DNA of 64,000 nt from Tribonema minus (GCA_017506865.1 JAFCMP010000041.1:62001-126000); one strand, 5' to 3'. Numbered from the stretch's first letter, positions 1 through 16,200 are shown. The notes: generated from the sequence alone by a model not told the origin. A program made the numbers and translations.

Positions 1-1703
1 AACATCGATCAGCACAATGCGGTAATGAGTGACACCATCTGAAATGCATACGCACGCGTGAAGCAGAAACAATGTCAAAAATGGAGCCACTGTTGTGCAT
101 TGCCTTAGTTGTAAGGAAGGGCATAACATTCAATACACCGCAAGTTTTTTGCTTCCACAGACCTGTTTGTTGCACATGGCAGTAATCCGTAAAGGACACA
201 CGTGCAGCTCTATGAATCTCGCAGTTCAGTCATACTGCCTTGGGGCTTTTCCTATCCCCAAGATACTGCGCCAGCATCACTTGAGCTTTGCATTGTCACT
301 GTGCCGAGGTCGGCTGGTGCTCAGCACTGTGTAGACATCCACGAATGCGCCTCCCACAACAGAACAAACCTGCACGGTATATTTATTGATTATGAAAGAG
401 TGCATTGTGCATGTTGCTTCGCAAAGGTGTACATGTCAGGGCTGACCATGGCGTCAATCACTGATTGCCACTGCAAAGCCACAGAGTATTGTCAGGCACT
501 CTACTTGAGCAACCCTAACCTTGCCCTAAACCTAAACCTAACTTTAACCCTGAGCTTTCTCGTTTTGCATCAACCCTGTTCACTGCGCCTTGACTCACCA
601 CAGGATGCTGCACACCCCACCCAGCCTTTCGCTCACTGCTGCCAAGCGTGGGACAGCAAGAACACGCTCGACACTCCGTGCCAAGTAGCAGCAAAAGACA
701 AGGTGCTCTGCTATCCAGTAGCTCAGCAAACAGCACATGAAAGTATCTCTGAAAGCCCGCCAGAATCAAGCGCCTAACAAGAGATGCCCTGTCATTGGCT
801 GCTGGAGGAGGCAGACGATCCAACACGCTGTGCGTGAGACCTGCCACTGCCACCAATGCATGCATTCAACAATGGTCATGCTGTCCCAAAGCGGCAAGTG
901 GAAGAAAACGTTGCTCAGTGTTGTGATTGCCTGGCATCTTGGCTCTGCCGGTGTACTGACTAATGGTCAATGCAAAATTGATGCTGAAACAAGCACGGAC
1001 ACTACGCGCAGCAAGCAGAGTGCTTGCAGCATATAATTGTGACAAGCACACTCACATGGCCCTGGGCCCACCTCCAAGCTCACCGATCAGTGCTGCACAT
1101 GTTCGTTCCTGTCCACCTTCCTTGCAGTAAGAGAAGGCGAGCTTCAAGTGCATGTGCATGAGAAAAAACTCAACAAAACTCAACTTGCTTGAACAACAGC
1201 ACATCAGAAGACGCAGCGTATACACATTTATGAAAACCACAGCAGGACACACACATTGCGGGACCATGGCAGCAACATGTCAGTGACACCGGCGGCTTTC
1301 CGAGCCTACCGCAGGACCTGAAAGCCAAACCTTCCTGCACTCAGACCTTTCTAAGCACACGCCAATGACAGTAAAATCCCAGTGTGCGCAGAGGCGGCAG
1401 ACATGTGCGAAGTTGAGAGAGCACAAGAAAAGTGAGTACTAGACCAGGGTGTAAAAGTAAATTTTATTTTTTTTCACGTGTGCAGCAGCAGCAGTGCTGA
1501 CACCGGTGTTACGTGGTGAACACAGCAGCAGCGCTCATCAGCCCCGCGCGCGGTCCACTCACCCCAGCCCCTCCTTTTCACAAACGAGAAAGTGGAGCGG
1601 GGAGGGACGTAACGCAGAGCCGAGTGCCGCCTCTAGCTGACCATGCACGCCCGAAGGGTTGAAGATGAGTGGGTCTATACAGCGGTGGTGGTGGCTAGAG
1701 TGC
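1..1703. other. Left flank with no supported gene
   Basis: No exon with recognisable protein similarity or a convincing splice frame was seen. It holds a degenerate telomere-like stretch at 511-551 (CCCTAA/CCTAAA variants). An AT-rich patch at 1459-1474 reads AATAAA on the minus strand, about 240 bases past the GAPDH stop, and may serve GAPDH polyadenylation. The 191-codon open frame at 202-777 runs through the telomere-like repeat and looks like chance. Confidence 0.5.
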
Positions 1704-4441
<2,738 letters not shown>

Positions 4442-4819
4442 GGTTCTGCAGAAGCAGGGAGCGCAGGGGTGTGTGGTAGCGTGAGCAATCTTTGTATGCA
4501 CGGGAGAAAACATGAGAGCAAGCACGGGATGATGTCACTCCAATCCCAGGTCTAGCAAGCGGTGTGGCGCCTCCCCAGCACAGCAAACGCCACCAGCCGC
4601 AAGGCAAACCCCTCTAGAGCACCCAGCACGCTACGCCAGCAGCTCCACCGTGCGTCGTACCTGGTGCCTTCGAAAGATGAGAAGTGAGAGGTGCGTGTCT
4701 TCAGCAAGCCCAGGTTGACAAGGGGGGTTTGTGCATACGTATGTTTAAACCCCCCGATTTGCATACCGTATGTATGTTAAAAAAAGGTTGACCTCTCTCT
4801 GAAAAAGTGTAGTGTGAGC
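4442..4819. promoter_or_regulatory. Shared promoter region between divergent GAPDH and NMT genes
   Basis: There are 378 bp between the two start codons, so both promoters and 5' UTRs must lie here unless a 5' UTR intron extends further. CTGCAG immediately precedes the GAPDH start, so a 5' UTR intron ending there is possible. No clear TATA box was seen. The notable element is the palindrome at 4722-4755, annotated separately, followed by a related GCATACCGTATGTATG stretch at 4761-4776. Confidence 0.6.
4722..4755. promoter_or_regulatory. 34-bp near-perfect palindrome in the bidirectional promoter
   Basis: A 9-bp outer arm GGGGGGTTT (4722-4730) pairs with AAACCCCCC (4747-4755). Both arms share an exact centre with an inner perfect palindrome CATACGTATG (4734-4743). 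Only the three bases on each side between arm and core fail to pair perfectly, and two of those could form G-T pairs. It could be a dimeric transcription-factor site or a cruciform. The function is inferred only from position and symmetry. Confidence 0.55.
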
Positions 4820-7800
4820 ATGGCGACAGAGGGCGGGGCGTCGGGAGAGCCGCCTTTGCCTCCTGTGCCACCCGCAGCAGGCGCCGGCGGGGGGCAAGGT
4901 GGTGGCAGCAGCAAGAAGAAATCCTCAAAAAAAAAGGCCAAGGTGAATATCCGGATGACTTGCTTTAGGCTTGCAGCTGTCGTTGCTTCTTGGAAGACTG
5001 CATTAGTCTGTGCTCACGCTTACATTGGCCGCAACAGACTAAAACTCTGCTGTCGTAGTCTCATTTGCCTTCGATGGAAATGGTCTGCACCCGCTACCAA
5101 CGTCGCTGTGCTCACCCTATCAGAGAGCTTTCGCCGCACCGTGTAGCGCTTCTTGCATGGTGTTGATGCATATTTGTCGGCATGGCCATCATCCGCTGTC
5201 AAATCTACCATGAACACGTGCATCAGGCTATTCACATGGCTGAAGGCAACAGCGACATAAGCAATGAATCCCGTAGACGCATCAGAGCACGAATGGCATA
5301 GCTAGCTCAGCACAGCATGTGACCTGTGCATTCCTCACGCAGTTTTCTCAATTTCTTGATCTCGTGCTGCTGAAGTTGAGTCATGCCAGAAGCACTGCAA
5401 TTCAGGCCCTCCAAGCTTGGCAAATACCTACGTCGGCATCACTTCGTCGTCGTCTCAATGGCTCTGCACAACAATCAGCAGGATGAGTTGCAGTGGCACC
5501 GCTCAATTCGACGACGAGTTTTGACAGTATATCTGCTGTAAGCCATGTTGGCTTTCACGATGTCACTCACGCTCAGCACACTCTGCAGAGTCGCCCTACG
5601 CAGAGTGGCTTCATCACTACAGTGGCAGGGCTTCCACTTCAGACTGCTCAGCATGATAGTGTTCAGGACCTGCACTACTCCACATCACCATGCTAGACCT
5701 GTTACATTGTCAGCGTGGCCTTGCAGTTGTAAGCGTCCTACACACGCTTATGCTCTCTCGCCGCGCCATTCTCCTTCCACACGCTCAGGCGGCGGCCGCA
5801 GCAGCGACAGTGGATGATGACGAGCCTGAGATGGTGGCTGACCCGGAGAGTGCAACAGCGCTCGGCACAGCAGTGCTCGGACAGCAGCCCGCAGCAGCAG
5901 CAGCAGGCGGCGGCAAGGGCGCGGATGTGCTGCAGTACATACGGCAGCAGCAGCTGGAGAGGATGATGAAGCGGAATGCAGCGCGGCTGGGGGGGGAGTC
6001 TAAGGAGCACAAGTTCTGGGACACGCAGCCGGTCCCGAAGCAGGGCGCGGAGGTACGCATATGCCTCCTGAGTACAGCACATACTTATCCATAGCATATT
6101 TTGAAGTTTATGTTTGGGAGTGTGCTGCAGCCTTCATTGGCTTGAGTTGGTATTCAACCAAGGCTAAGGCTTGTGTGATCCGCCTGCAACTTTTTTGGGG
6201 GCATTGGTGTGCTCATAGCCTCTGTGGTTGACACGGCGGGTTTCTTGTTTGCAATGGCATGGTCGCACCACTTGCTCGCCTCAACATGGGCTACGCACCA
6301 TGCTTTTGGACCTCTTTCCCTCTCTGCTAGCTCCGGACACACAAAGTTTTAAAGCGATAGCACTATACATCCTTGCGGCTCTTGGGACGTTCGTGTAAGC
6401 GATGTCGCATGACTCGGATGCTATGCCCATGCTTTCCAGAAGCAGAAGCCCCGTGGTGTGTACTACCGGAATGAACATGCTGGCTTCTGCTTTCAGTCAT
6501 GCCTCTGCCGTGCCCGTAGGCCACCTGATGCAAGACCACTTAGCGTGCAGTTAGGTCCTGTGCAACGTTGCACTTGCAATTCAGCATGGCTGCAGTAAGT
6601 CTGACCTTAAAAGAGACCCAACCTTCTTTCAGGGGGCCCTCTGCAAAGGTAACTTGAGCTTCATCGGGATAGCCAGCCTCTCTGGGATCGCCATTTGCTT
6701 TGTAGCCTTGATGTACAATGTCAACATCGGCCTCATGAATGACACTCACAGGCACACTTCAAGTTCAAAGCAGCGGCATAGCGGCAGGTGGTATCTGCGC
6801 AGGTTGTCCACAGCCATGTTGAAGTTTAGCTTGGCCATGCGCTTCTTTGGCGGGAATGCATCCCAGCACCGTCTATGTGGCAATCCCCGCAGTCAAGACG
6901 CAATATACAATATAGTTCACGCCATGGCATGTCCAGGTTGCCAGATACCACTCATTACATCTTGCTCTACACACCTGCCCTTATCCTCATTGTCACCGTG
7001 TGCCGTATTCTCATTGTGGCTGCATCATTGTTGTGCGACACTGCTGGCGCAGTTGGTACAATGAGCCAACAGCGGTCACGCCTGACTTGTGTATCATTGC
7101 CCTCGCTTGCAGGAGGAAGTTGTAGGTAATGGGCCAATAGAGGTGAAGCAGGTGTCAGATGTGCGGCCGGACTCATATCCCCTGCCCGCTGGATTTGAAT
7201 GGTGCAACCTGGACATCAACTCAGAAACAGAGGTGCGTATTCTGTCACAAACGTAACCATTACAGTGAAGTTGTAGCTGGAGTACTCGCGGGACGCGGAA
7301 GTTGAAGCTCAGCCACCAACAGCGCCCACGCCCACACTTCATGTCCGCGCACTGCATGTACTTGAAGTGCGTGCTTGTGCAACGCATGTGGCAGTATCTG
7401 CCATGACGACACTCTGTGCATGCACACATGAAGCGGATTGAGTGCTTCACCAAAGCAGTGTATGGGTACAAGACTGGTGATCAGCGCTGGCACTTGAGCA
7501 CTGGCAAGTAGCAGTCAATGTGAAGTTCGTGACCAGTATTGTGGGGTCCAAGCTGACAAGTAAGTGTTGGGGTGCGAGCGATGAGAAAATGGGCCAGATC
7601 GTAGTGACGAGGAACTTTTGACACTTGACAGTGCAGGCGCAAGTTCGAATGATTGTGGAAGGCCCTGTACTGTTGTTCCTCCACCGTTGCCGCGCCATCG
7701 GGAGGGTAGGCACTGCCGTGTGCAATAGTGGAAGTTGGCGATGGACGATTTGGACGTATACGCTACCTTGAAGTATGACAGAGTGCAGGAGTACATGACG

Positions 7801-10800
7801 AGGTATTAGCATCTATCTGCCGCACAGTGCGCACTGCATTCTGCCTTGAAGTGGTCATCACATAGAGGCATACATGTACGATACTCATACATAGAACAAC
7901 AAACTTAAAGTACCCCTTTTGTGTGCTTTGCTGTACACTAAGCGATCGCCCCCGGGCTTAAACTGCTGGGTACCTGTTGTCTACTCCATGGCAATTATGT
8001 AGGCAATTATGTATATGCCGATATGCGCGATGCGCTCATAATTGTGTGTGCGCTCCATTCACGCCGGCGTACTGTTGGTAGTCACATACCTCGTGCTCTT
8101 TTGAGGGAGAAAACCGCACTGCAAGTTTCCTGCAGTACGTGTCTTCATGAAGGCCCTCGCAAAAATCAGTCTGCTATTTTTAAGTACTTCAAGAAGTACA
8201 AATAAAATTCATGTCTGTATCGTCAGCGCTGCCCGCATGCTCACCATCGCCAATACGGTATGGGTACGCATATATTTGCATCACTATCAGGCCGACGAAG
8301 TCTACACGCTACTGTGGGAAAACTACGTGGAGGACGACGACCACCTGTTCCGGTTTGACTACTCCAAGCCGTTCCTGCGGTGGGCGCTTACGCCGCCGGG
8401 CTACTCAGCAGCGCTCCACGTGGGCGTTCGCAGCACCAAGACCAACAAACTGCTGGGGTTCATATCGGGCGTGCCCGCAACGTGAGTGCCTCAAATATGC
8501 TCTGCTCAGTAGGACTGAGTGACTTCGGTCCTTTATCAACAACTGCAACTCCAGAGCTCTACGTGATGACTGTTCAATAGTGATGCTCATTGATGTGGGC
8601 ATCAGGACCAGCTTGGGAGCACCTGCCCTTCGTATCACGCTACTGAAATGCGCACGCTTGCCACACAATGTTGTCCGGCGCAGCCGCCGCGCGTAATGGT
8701 GTATTATTGAGTACTTTCGAGCACTTGAAGTGTGGTCAAGGACCCTGTGGGGACGGGACCGGCGCAGCAGCGCTCCACCTGTGTTTGCGCCGTGGACATC
8801 AATCAGCCTGCTGTGCACAATGGCATTTACATGGGCCACATGTACTTCGCAATTGATCTTTCGAGCGCTATAACGCATACTCATGCGCATGGTCAGTATA
8901 CGCTGTTTGTTTGTTGCTGGCGCACATGTGGCTCGTTTCGCTACCTGCGCTTTAGCGAAGGAGTTTTGTAGCCATAGATGGCCTGCAGGCCACGACAGCT
9001 GCGTGCTGCCCTCCCCCCCCGACTGATGTCGTATCGTCACAACACCCCCACTGAAGACGTAATTGCCCCCTTTTATACGGACCTGTGTACGTGCGCTTGC
9101 AGCATGCGCGTCTCGGGCGACGCGGTGCGGACGGTGGAGATCAACTTCCTTTGCGTGCACAAGAAGCTGCGCAGCAAGCGCCTCGCGCCGGTGCTCATTA
9201 AGGAGGTCACGCGGAGAGTCAACCTCAAGGACATCTGGCAGGTGCGCTGATTGTGGTGTGTTGAAGTGGGGACGTGTGACGCTCCTCAAGCATGAGCATG
9301 GCTCGGCTGTAAGCATCGGACCAGCGGCGGTGTGTATATGCATGTGTTCATGCTGCATTCATGATGTGTGTGGTTGAAGTCGCAACCTGCTTCATTACAG
9401 CAGCAGCTTGCCCAGTTGACCGCGGCGTTGTGTATAATGTCGTTGATGTAGGCGCTGTTCACGTTAATACATCTCTGTTGAAGTGCCGTTTGCTGTGCCG
9501 TAATGCAGGCAGGCAGTTGAATCATGAAATGTCGGTGCTTTCCATCGCGGTCGCAGGCCGTATACACGGCGGGTGTGGTGCTGCCGACGCCTGTCGCGTC
9601 CTGCCGCTACTTCCACCGCAACCTCAACCCCAAGAAGCTTATTGAAGTTGGCTTCAGCCGCCTCGCCAACCGCATGACGCTGGCACGCACGATGCGCCTA
9701 TACAAGCTGCCAGACGCAACGGCGACTGCGCTAAGGCCCATGCAGCCCGCTGACGTGCCGAGGTACGTGCTGTGTCTCCGGTTTCTTTAAGTGTGCAACC
9801 TCAAGTTCAACATGATCATTGAAGTAGCTGATGTGACATTCGCTGCGGCCCCTGCAGTCTGGCGACATGCCAGACACGTGGCAGCACCTGCGGCGGTCAC
9901 CATTATTACTTCAACTGTTGATACACGTGCCATGCCACCTCTCCCACCGCCTCCAAGTTGCGCCGTAGCAAAGCCTTCGTGCATACATAACACGATGCCG
10001 GCAAGCTGGTCAACGTGATGTCGTCCAACTGCAAGCTGCAGTGCGTGGCGTATGCACGCACGGCAGCTTTCAGGCGCACAACCTGACTGCGTCTCACCCT
10101 TTTGACCCTTGCCTCCCTATCCACCAAATCCTTATGATACCCCCCCGCCCCTTTTTTGTGCACAGCGCGCACAAGCTGGTGAGCGAGTACTTGCTGCGAT
10201 TCAAGCTGCACCCGCTCATGGACGTGCACGACTTTGGCCACTGGCTGCTGCCGCGCGAGGGCGTAGTGGACTCGTTTGTCCTCACCGGCGAGGACAACAC
10301 CGTCACCGACTTCTGCAGGTGACACTCCGCCCCGAAGCGACCTTCGCACTGACGCTTTTGAATTGGGCAGATGATGAGCTAGGCAGAAACGGTGCTTTGT
10401 AGTGACAGTGCCCCTGCGCTTGCAGCGCTGCTTTTGTGGGTGTGCTGTATGTGGGGTTGCTTGGGGCCACCGGCTGGGGTGGTGTACTGGAGCATGTGTT
10501 TTCGTCAGCAACACTTGCAGAGTGACACCGGTTTCTGCAGGTGCTTCATGAATCCTTAGACCCATCTAAGCTCTCGCCGCTATCGCTTAGAACAGGGAAG
10601 GCACCAAACGCTGTCTGCATGCAGCGCACTTCCCTTGTTCGCAGAAGTCTGATGTGCCGTGCACATTTTGTCGCCACCCCGGCCTGCATCCCACTCTTTG
10701 AACTCGACCTTGACACACCTCATTTGCGATTTCATTGTGTGCGGCAGTTTCTACCACCTGCCGAGCACGGTCATAGGCAACGAGAAGCACCGCACGCTAT

Positions 10801-11436
10801 TTGCGGCGTACTCCTTCTACAACGTGGCCACCAGCATGCCGCTCACGGCGCTCATGCGCGATGCGCTGGTGCTAGCGCGTGACCGCGGGATGGATGTCTT
10901 CAATGCGCTCAACCTCATGGAGAACGAACAGGTGAAAACTCACATTATGAGAATCATAATTCCTTGAAGTTGAGACGCTGCGGCGCACTGCTCGCACGCG
11001 GCCGCGGTATGGGCGTCTTCAATGCCCTCAACTTGATGGAGAAGAAACAGGCATTCCGACAGCTCGCTAACATTTAGAGAAGGACTTGCGGGTGAAGTAC
11101 GTGCACTACCAGAAGCTGGAGTGCAGCAGCACTGCTGGTTGATCACTGCCCCTGCTCTGCTGCTCTTGTGTCACACTTTGCAGTGATTCCTGTAGCTAAC
11201 TCCTGAGGTCTACCATCACGCACACTGGAAGTGCAGCATGAGTGTCAATTTGCGAATTGTCTGGAGGGTTTCCGCAATGACACCCCCCCCCCCTGTCTGC
11301 ATTATCCTTCCTTTGTCCACGGCAGTTCTTGCAGGACCTTCTATTTGGCATCGGCGACGGGCACCTGCAGTACTACCTCTACAACTGGCGCTGCGCAGGC
11401 ATGACGCCAGGAGAAACAGGGCTGGTGCTGCTCTGA
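4820..11436 (+). CDS. NMT: Glycylpeptide N-tetradecanoyltransferase (N-myristoyltransferase)
   Basis: Exons: 4820-4942, 5789-6052, 7113-7232, 8291-8481, 9103-9241, 9557-9762, 10166-10318, 10748-10931, 11326-11436 (1491 nt, 496 aa, all phases agree). The enzyme transfers myristate from myristoyl-CoA to N-terminal glycines of cytosolic proteins. The N-terminus is Gly/Pro-rich with a polybasic stretch KKKSSKKK (residues 32-39), like the ribosome-targeting patch of animal NMT1. Residues 110-125 read [12 protein letters not shown], the usual start of the catalytic fold. The two family signatures are present: [15 protein letters not shown] from 245 and FGIGDG at 467-472. The chain ends GLVLL, matching the family's catalytic C-terminal carboxylate (usually GLVLQ or similar). 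Length is normal for the family. The start is the first ATG in frame, and the donors GTGAAT, GTACGC and others fit the local consensus. No sign of disruption. Confidence 0.97.
10983..11050 (+). repeat. Decayed copy of the NMT exon 8 3' end, inside intron 8
   Basis: The sequence resembles the last 68 bases of NMT exon 8 (10864-10931), about 119 bp downstream. It would read [16 protein letters not shown] against the real [16 protein letters not shown]. The donor after the copy is GC-ATTC instead of GTGAAA, so the copy probably cannot be spliced. It is the same kind of junction duplication as in GAPDH intron 2. Confidence 0.85.
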
Positions 11437-13292
11437 TCCACCCCCTGGTTCCAATGTCCGGTCTCGCGTTAAAGCTGCACTTTGAAGAGCACTGTTGCGC
11501 GAGCGACTTTGGGTCTAGGGGTGGCTCTGGCAGTAGGAGCCTGACTGCACGGGGCAGAATCTGTGGTGTGTTGGCCGTTGCGATTTGGAACATAGCGCAC
11601 GCGCGCACCGGCCAGGAGTGGAGCGAAAACTTCACTTTTGAACTTGGCTCTGCGGCGCGACGCGTGCCGCAACGCAGCGGCGCGCTGCAGACGGGGTTGA
11701 AGGTGCCGGGGATGGGAGCCCCCAATTTTGCTGCATTTGCTGTCTGCTGCTGTGCGCGCGCGGCAGCACGAGACACGCACGACTCAATGTCGAAATCAGA
11801 CACACACACACACCCTGCGGGGCTGCTAAAACCAGAGTCTCACTGCATGCAGTTCTCATCATGCATACGCTGTTCTCTCAGGTTGCCATTTGTCTGCCTT
11901 TCATTTGACGCACAGACTCGAAATGTGGGGGAATTCAAGAAAATCATAATGGCTGCACAAATCTGTGCATTTGACAAGTTTGTACTTTGGTGCTGTGTTT
12001 CTGGAAGGACTCTGGCAAGACGATATGGTAGTGTTTGAGATGGCGCTGAAGGCCTGGTACAGATGCGGAGCACTGCTGCCAGAGGGCAGTCTCAGATACA
12101 CTTCCTTACTTGCTTGCGTACTTCTTGCTACCGTTCGTCATGCACCCTGGGTCAAAGAGGCGGTATACATGGCATAGCAGCCCATATCATTTGTCTTGGC
12201 AGTTCTATCTGCAATGCCATCGCGCCCTGCTGAGGTTAATGGCGAATTGTGATCCCCTTCCATTTCCGTCGTGCACATGGAGATCTGTTCTGTCACGCCT
12301 AACCCTACCACGCATAACATCGCAAAGCTCTTCTGTCGCATGTTTGTGTTGGACCACATTGCGGAGTGGCAGCAGAAGCCCCTTGAACCTTGATGCATTC
12401 CTGCTGAAAGCAGGTGGGAAGCCCATGTGGTCAGCGTGCACTACAAGATGTCCATGTCTTTATGCATAGCCACATGATGCTCGAGCACACCAAACGACAA
12501 CGCCTTGACTCGTCGAAGCTCGAAGGAAAACATGTACTCACAACATACATGTACATTCTGCAGTGCCCGAAAGAGCGCGCCCTAAAGCTCTCAAGGGCAT
12601 CGCCCTGGCGCGCTTACGCTCGGCTCTGTTGGCAGCGCTCCACATGGCGTACTCTGGCCGTGTCATGACACACGTGGCAGAATCCAGGGGGGGGGCACAT
12701 GGAGGAGGACGTAGGGGAGGATCCCGAGATGCCATTTGGCGGCGGCGGCGTTTGAGTGGTTGTCGTTGAGACGCTTTCAGACTGTCACACGACATGTAGA
12801 TTCCGTACAGCAAGCTTCAGAGTTAGATGCCTTTTCGCGCCTGGAGCGAGATTTTAAAGAGAAAGTACAGTCTGCTAGCAAGCTGGACATCCACCATCTG
12901 GGCTTCTTTGCGCCCCTGAGCGCAAAGTGATACCAAGTAAAATACACAAGAAACATACGGCAGTCAAGCACACAAGAGAGCATAGTATATGCTGCATCAT
13001 GATGTCAATTGACAAGCGAGTACTGTACAAGGCACCAATAATGGGTCATGTTCGCCTATACGTACAGGGTTGGGCTCACGTTCACGTCTGGGCGTTGATT
13101 TGTGCGCACAGCAAGTGTGCGGCAGCTCACGTTCACGTCTGGGCGTTGATTTGTGCGCACAGCAAGTGTGCGGCAACAGCCCTTGAAACGCGTACAATCT
13201 ACACACTGCTCTCAGCGAAGTTGAACCCAAATGACACTTGAGCACTGGCGCGGCAGGGCGACATAGTCAACAGCCTAAAGTCAGTCCATACA
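11437..13292. other. Convergent intergenic region between NMT and the channel gene
   Basis: No gene is supported. Two short plus-strand stretches look coding but could not be linked. One near 12337-12390 reads FVLDHIAEWQQKPLEP and then a stop. The other, at about 12693-12755, reads HMEEDVGEDPEMPFGG and then runs to a TGA, and could be a last exon after the AG near 12690. I do not recognise either. The region also contains a 50-bp tandem duplication (13075-13173). Confidence 0.4.
13075..13173. repeat. Tandem duplication, unit about 50 bp
   Basis: Two nearly identical copies (about 13075-13124 and 13125-13173) begin CTCACGTTCACGTCTGGGCG and end at AAGTGTGCGGC. It is non-coding as far as can be seen and lies just beyond the tentative end of the channel gene. 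Confidence 0.85.
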
Positions 13293-16200
13293 CTAGACGC
13301 CAGCAAGGGAGTGCGAGCGCAACAGGCTGCACAATGGTAATCGATGGTCAGAGATGCAGCTGGGAGGCATCATAAAGCGGGTTGCCTGCGCAGTTTACTA
13401 ATGGCAGGAGCCGCCTGATGCATCATGCCGAGGCATGCTTCATATCTCAGCAACTGCCGACAACGAGTGCCTAGGCTTGCGAAACCAGAATTGCGCTTTG
13501 GTGTGTGAGCACTGTCCCAAGGGAAACACGCGCGTGTGCGTGTACGCACTCAGAATATGTTGCAATCTTGAGGCCACTTTTGTAGAGGCAGGCCGTCACG
13601 CGCGGGAATCCACCCAAGTTGAGGTTGGTGTGCCAGTGGTGCATGCCGGTGTTTGTGGTCGTCTGGTGATGAGTGCTTGGTGTGCAACTGCATTGCGACC
13701 AGAAGGGGCTGGTGCTGCCGCGCTGTCTGTTGCCGTTGGCCGGGCACATGCCCTGGCGCAAAAAGTGACTGGATCACCTGGCAATGGGGCCACTGGGGCG
13801 CACCCACGTGCTTGCCTTGGTCTGCACACAGACGTGAGATATGCAGCGCAACGTGAACTGAGTCAAGGGGTGATGTCGAGTGCATAATGCTGATGGCACA
13901 CCATTGTCGCATGCAGGCGGCAGAGGCTGCATAAAAAGACGCAAGTGATGGCGCCTGACATCACGCCGCACCGTGACCAATTTCCGTACATATGAAGCAG
14001 GTGCCAAGAGGCTGTCGTACTGGCCCTTCAGCTCGTGCACTTTCCCCACCTCAGAACCGCATTCACGTGATCAATTACCAGCATACGTCACGCTTCGGAG
14101 CACACAACAATTTCGCCACTCACCACATGGTTCTCGTAGTAAACGCGCCCTGCGGCATCCACCATTGCGTCATAGTGCACACCCTCCGTATATAACTCCT
14201 CAGATGCTGCTGCGGGCTGCGGCGGCCGCTGCTGCTGTGACTGCGCGCTGCTGCTGCCGCTGCTGCTGCTGCTGCCGCGCTTCTGCGGCGGCGCAGCTGC
14301 TGCCGCCTGCGTGGGCATGTCCCACTGTGTGTAGCAGTGCACATCGTTGGCCTGCGGGGGGGGGAGGGGTGGGGGGAGGGGGAGAGGAAGCGCAGGGGGG
14401 GGAGGGGGAAGGGGGGGGGGCGAGGCAGAGGAAGCGCAGATGACTGTAACAGGCAGCACATCACTTACTCCAATCAGGACTGCATGCATATCCCACCATT
14501 CAGTGAAATTTGATAGAAAAACTTCTCACTCCTGTTGAGCTCACTGCTTTCCGGCCCAGCACCATACAGGAGGTCAGTTCCCATCAGGAACCTGCGTGCG
14601 TGTTCTCTGCAAGATTTGTCCTGTGCGGCTCATGTGGGTCGTGGTGCTCTAAGTAGGCTACGACGCCAGCTCAGACAGCCTCAGCGCGCTGCGCCCAAGC
14701 GTGATTGGACAACACAACACCCTTGATAGGTAGTGGTCTTCACTCTTACAAGGTATGCATCTACTTGCATAAAACACTCTACTGTTGGCTGCGTTGCGGC
14801 GCGACGACCCCTGCTCTTTGCACCTTGACGCACCATGTCTAATTATGCTTCGAAGTACTTTGAAGCTGGGATGTACTTCTACATACTTTGCCCATCTGCA
14901 TTTCACACAGATCACTCGCGTAGAACACTCTACCATTGGCTGCGTGTCACACAGAGCACTCACGTAGAACACTCTACCATTGGCTGCGTTGCGGCGCGAC
15001 CACCCATCCGGCAGCGCCACCTCCTGCAGCCCTGACGCCGTGCGCGGCACTCGCGTGTGCGGTGGCGGCGCGTGCTGTAAAGGGTGAACGACGATCGGTT
15101 CGCACACAGGGCGCGTGTGGTGAGCGACCTCAGTAACAGGAATAGACAGCATTTGATTTTCCACCATCATAGCGCATGCACGAACAGACTGACCACCATC
15201 AAAGCAGCATGCACAAGCAGAAAACCGCATCGGCAGCCCCAAGCGTAACCCTAGCCATAATGCGGTGGTGCTCCTCCCAATCAAGCCGGCAATCTGACCA
15301 TGTAAAGCTGCAACAAGTGCCGCATTCGAACCGGCAGAGATCTGGTACTGCACAAGAGCAGCTTCAACCACTGCATGCAATCCGTATCACGTGCCCTGAC
15401 GCATCATAATCGACCCTTGTCGTTGACAATGCTGCAACCAACGCGTACCACTGCGTCGCTTTTTTTCAGAAATGTTCGCCAGTATAAGGATTCTGGGCGA
15501 CACAGCACTTGACAGGCAGTGCGCCAAACCCTCACCCTTCTCTCAACCCTCACTCTCAACTTCAACCCTAATCTACAGCCCCTAGCCTGAACTCTCACCC
15601 TGACCTATCCCTACCTTCAACCCTAACCCGCACTCAATGTCACCTGTGCCACGCATCCAAGTCAATTACCTGTGCACGATAGGATTCCTCCACTACCACA
15701 TTTTTGCTCGACACTTCCACGAGGTACCCCATGTTCACACGATGCGGCGCAGGCGTGGTGCGCAGGATGGGCACTGGGCCGGGGTACATGTCCTTCAGCT
15801 GCGAGCAGAAGGCAAGGTCGCAACAGCGGCAGCGGTTTTAACGTGTGAGCAAAGCAGTGGGAGGTATGCATTGGTTGGCGCAGGATGTACAACAGCCATG
15901 GCGAGCGCTGCACAACACGAAGATGGAAGTATGCAACTTCAACTCTTGATTGAATCTTCAAGCGATGTGCCGCTGGCAGCTCCGAGAGCAATGCATATAG
16001 CGCCATATGCGACTCCCAGTGTCGATGCTTTCTAATCAGCAACACAGTCAACATGCGCGCCTTCCGCCAATCACCACTCACATCCTCCGGTGCCATTTTG
16101 CTACCGAAAACCCTGCCCGCACTGCTTCGTCTATCCTCGCCAAATCCATCGCTCGCTTCCTAGGCACAATGCCTCTGACAAACACCCTGGCACCAAGCAC

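Noticed and set aside
202-777. 191-codon plus-strand open frame near the left edge
   Set aside because: It reads through a telomere-like repeat, has no recognisable domain, and its codon use does not resemble the local exons.
4442-4525. Upstream in-frame Met of GAPDH (start at 4525)
   Set aside because: It would put 28 polar residues before the signal peptide and lacks support; the Met at 4441 gives a normal bipartite plastid leader.
13596-13829. Minus-strand segment with TSTW as the second half of the second WW domain
   Set aside because: No acceptor AG precedes it in the right phase; the exon 13385-13293 with ATRFMMPP fits phase and acceptor better, though still tentatively.
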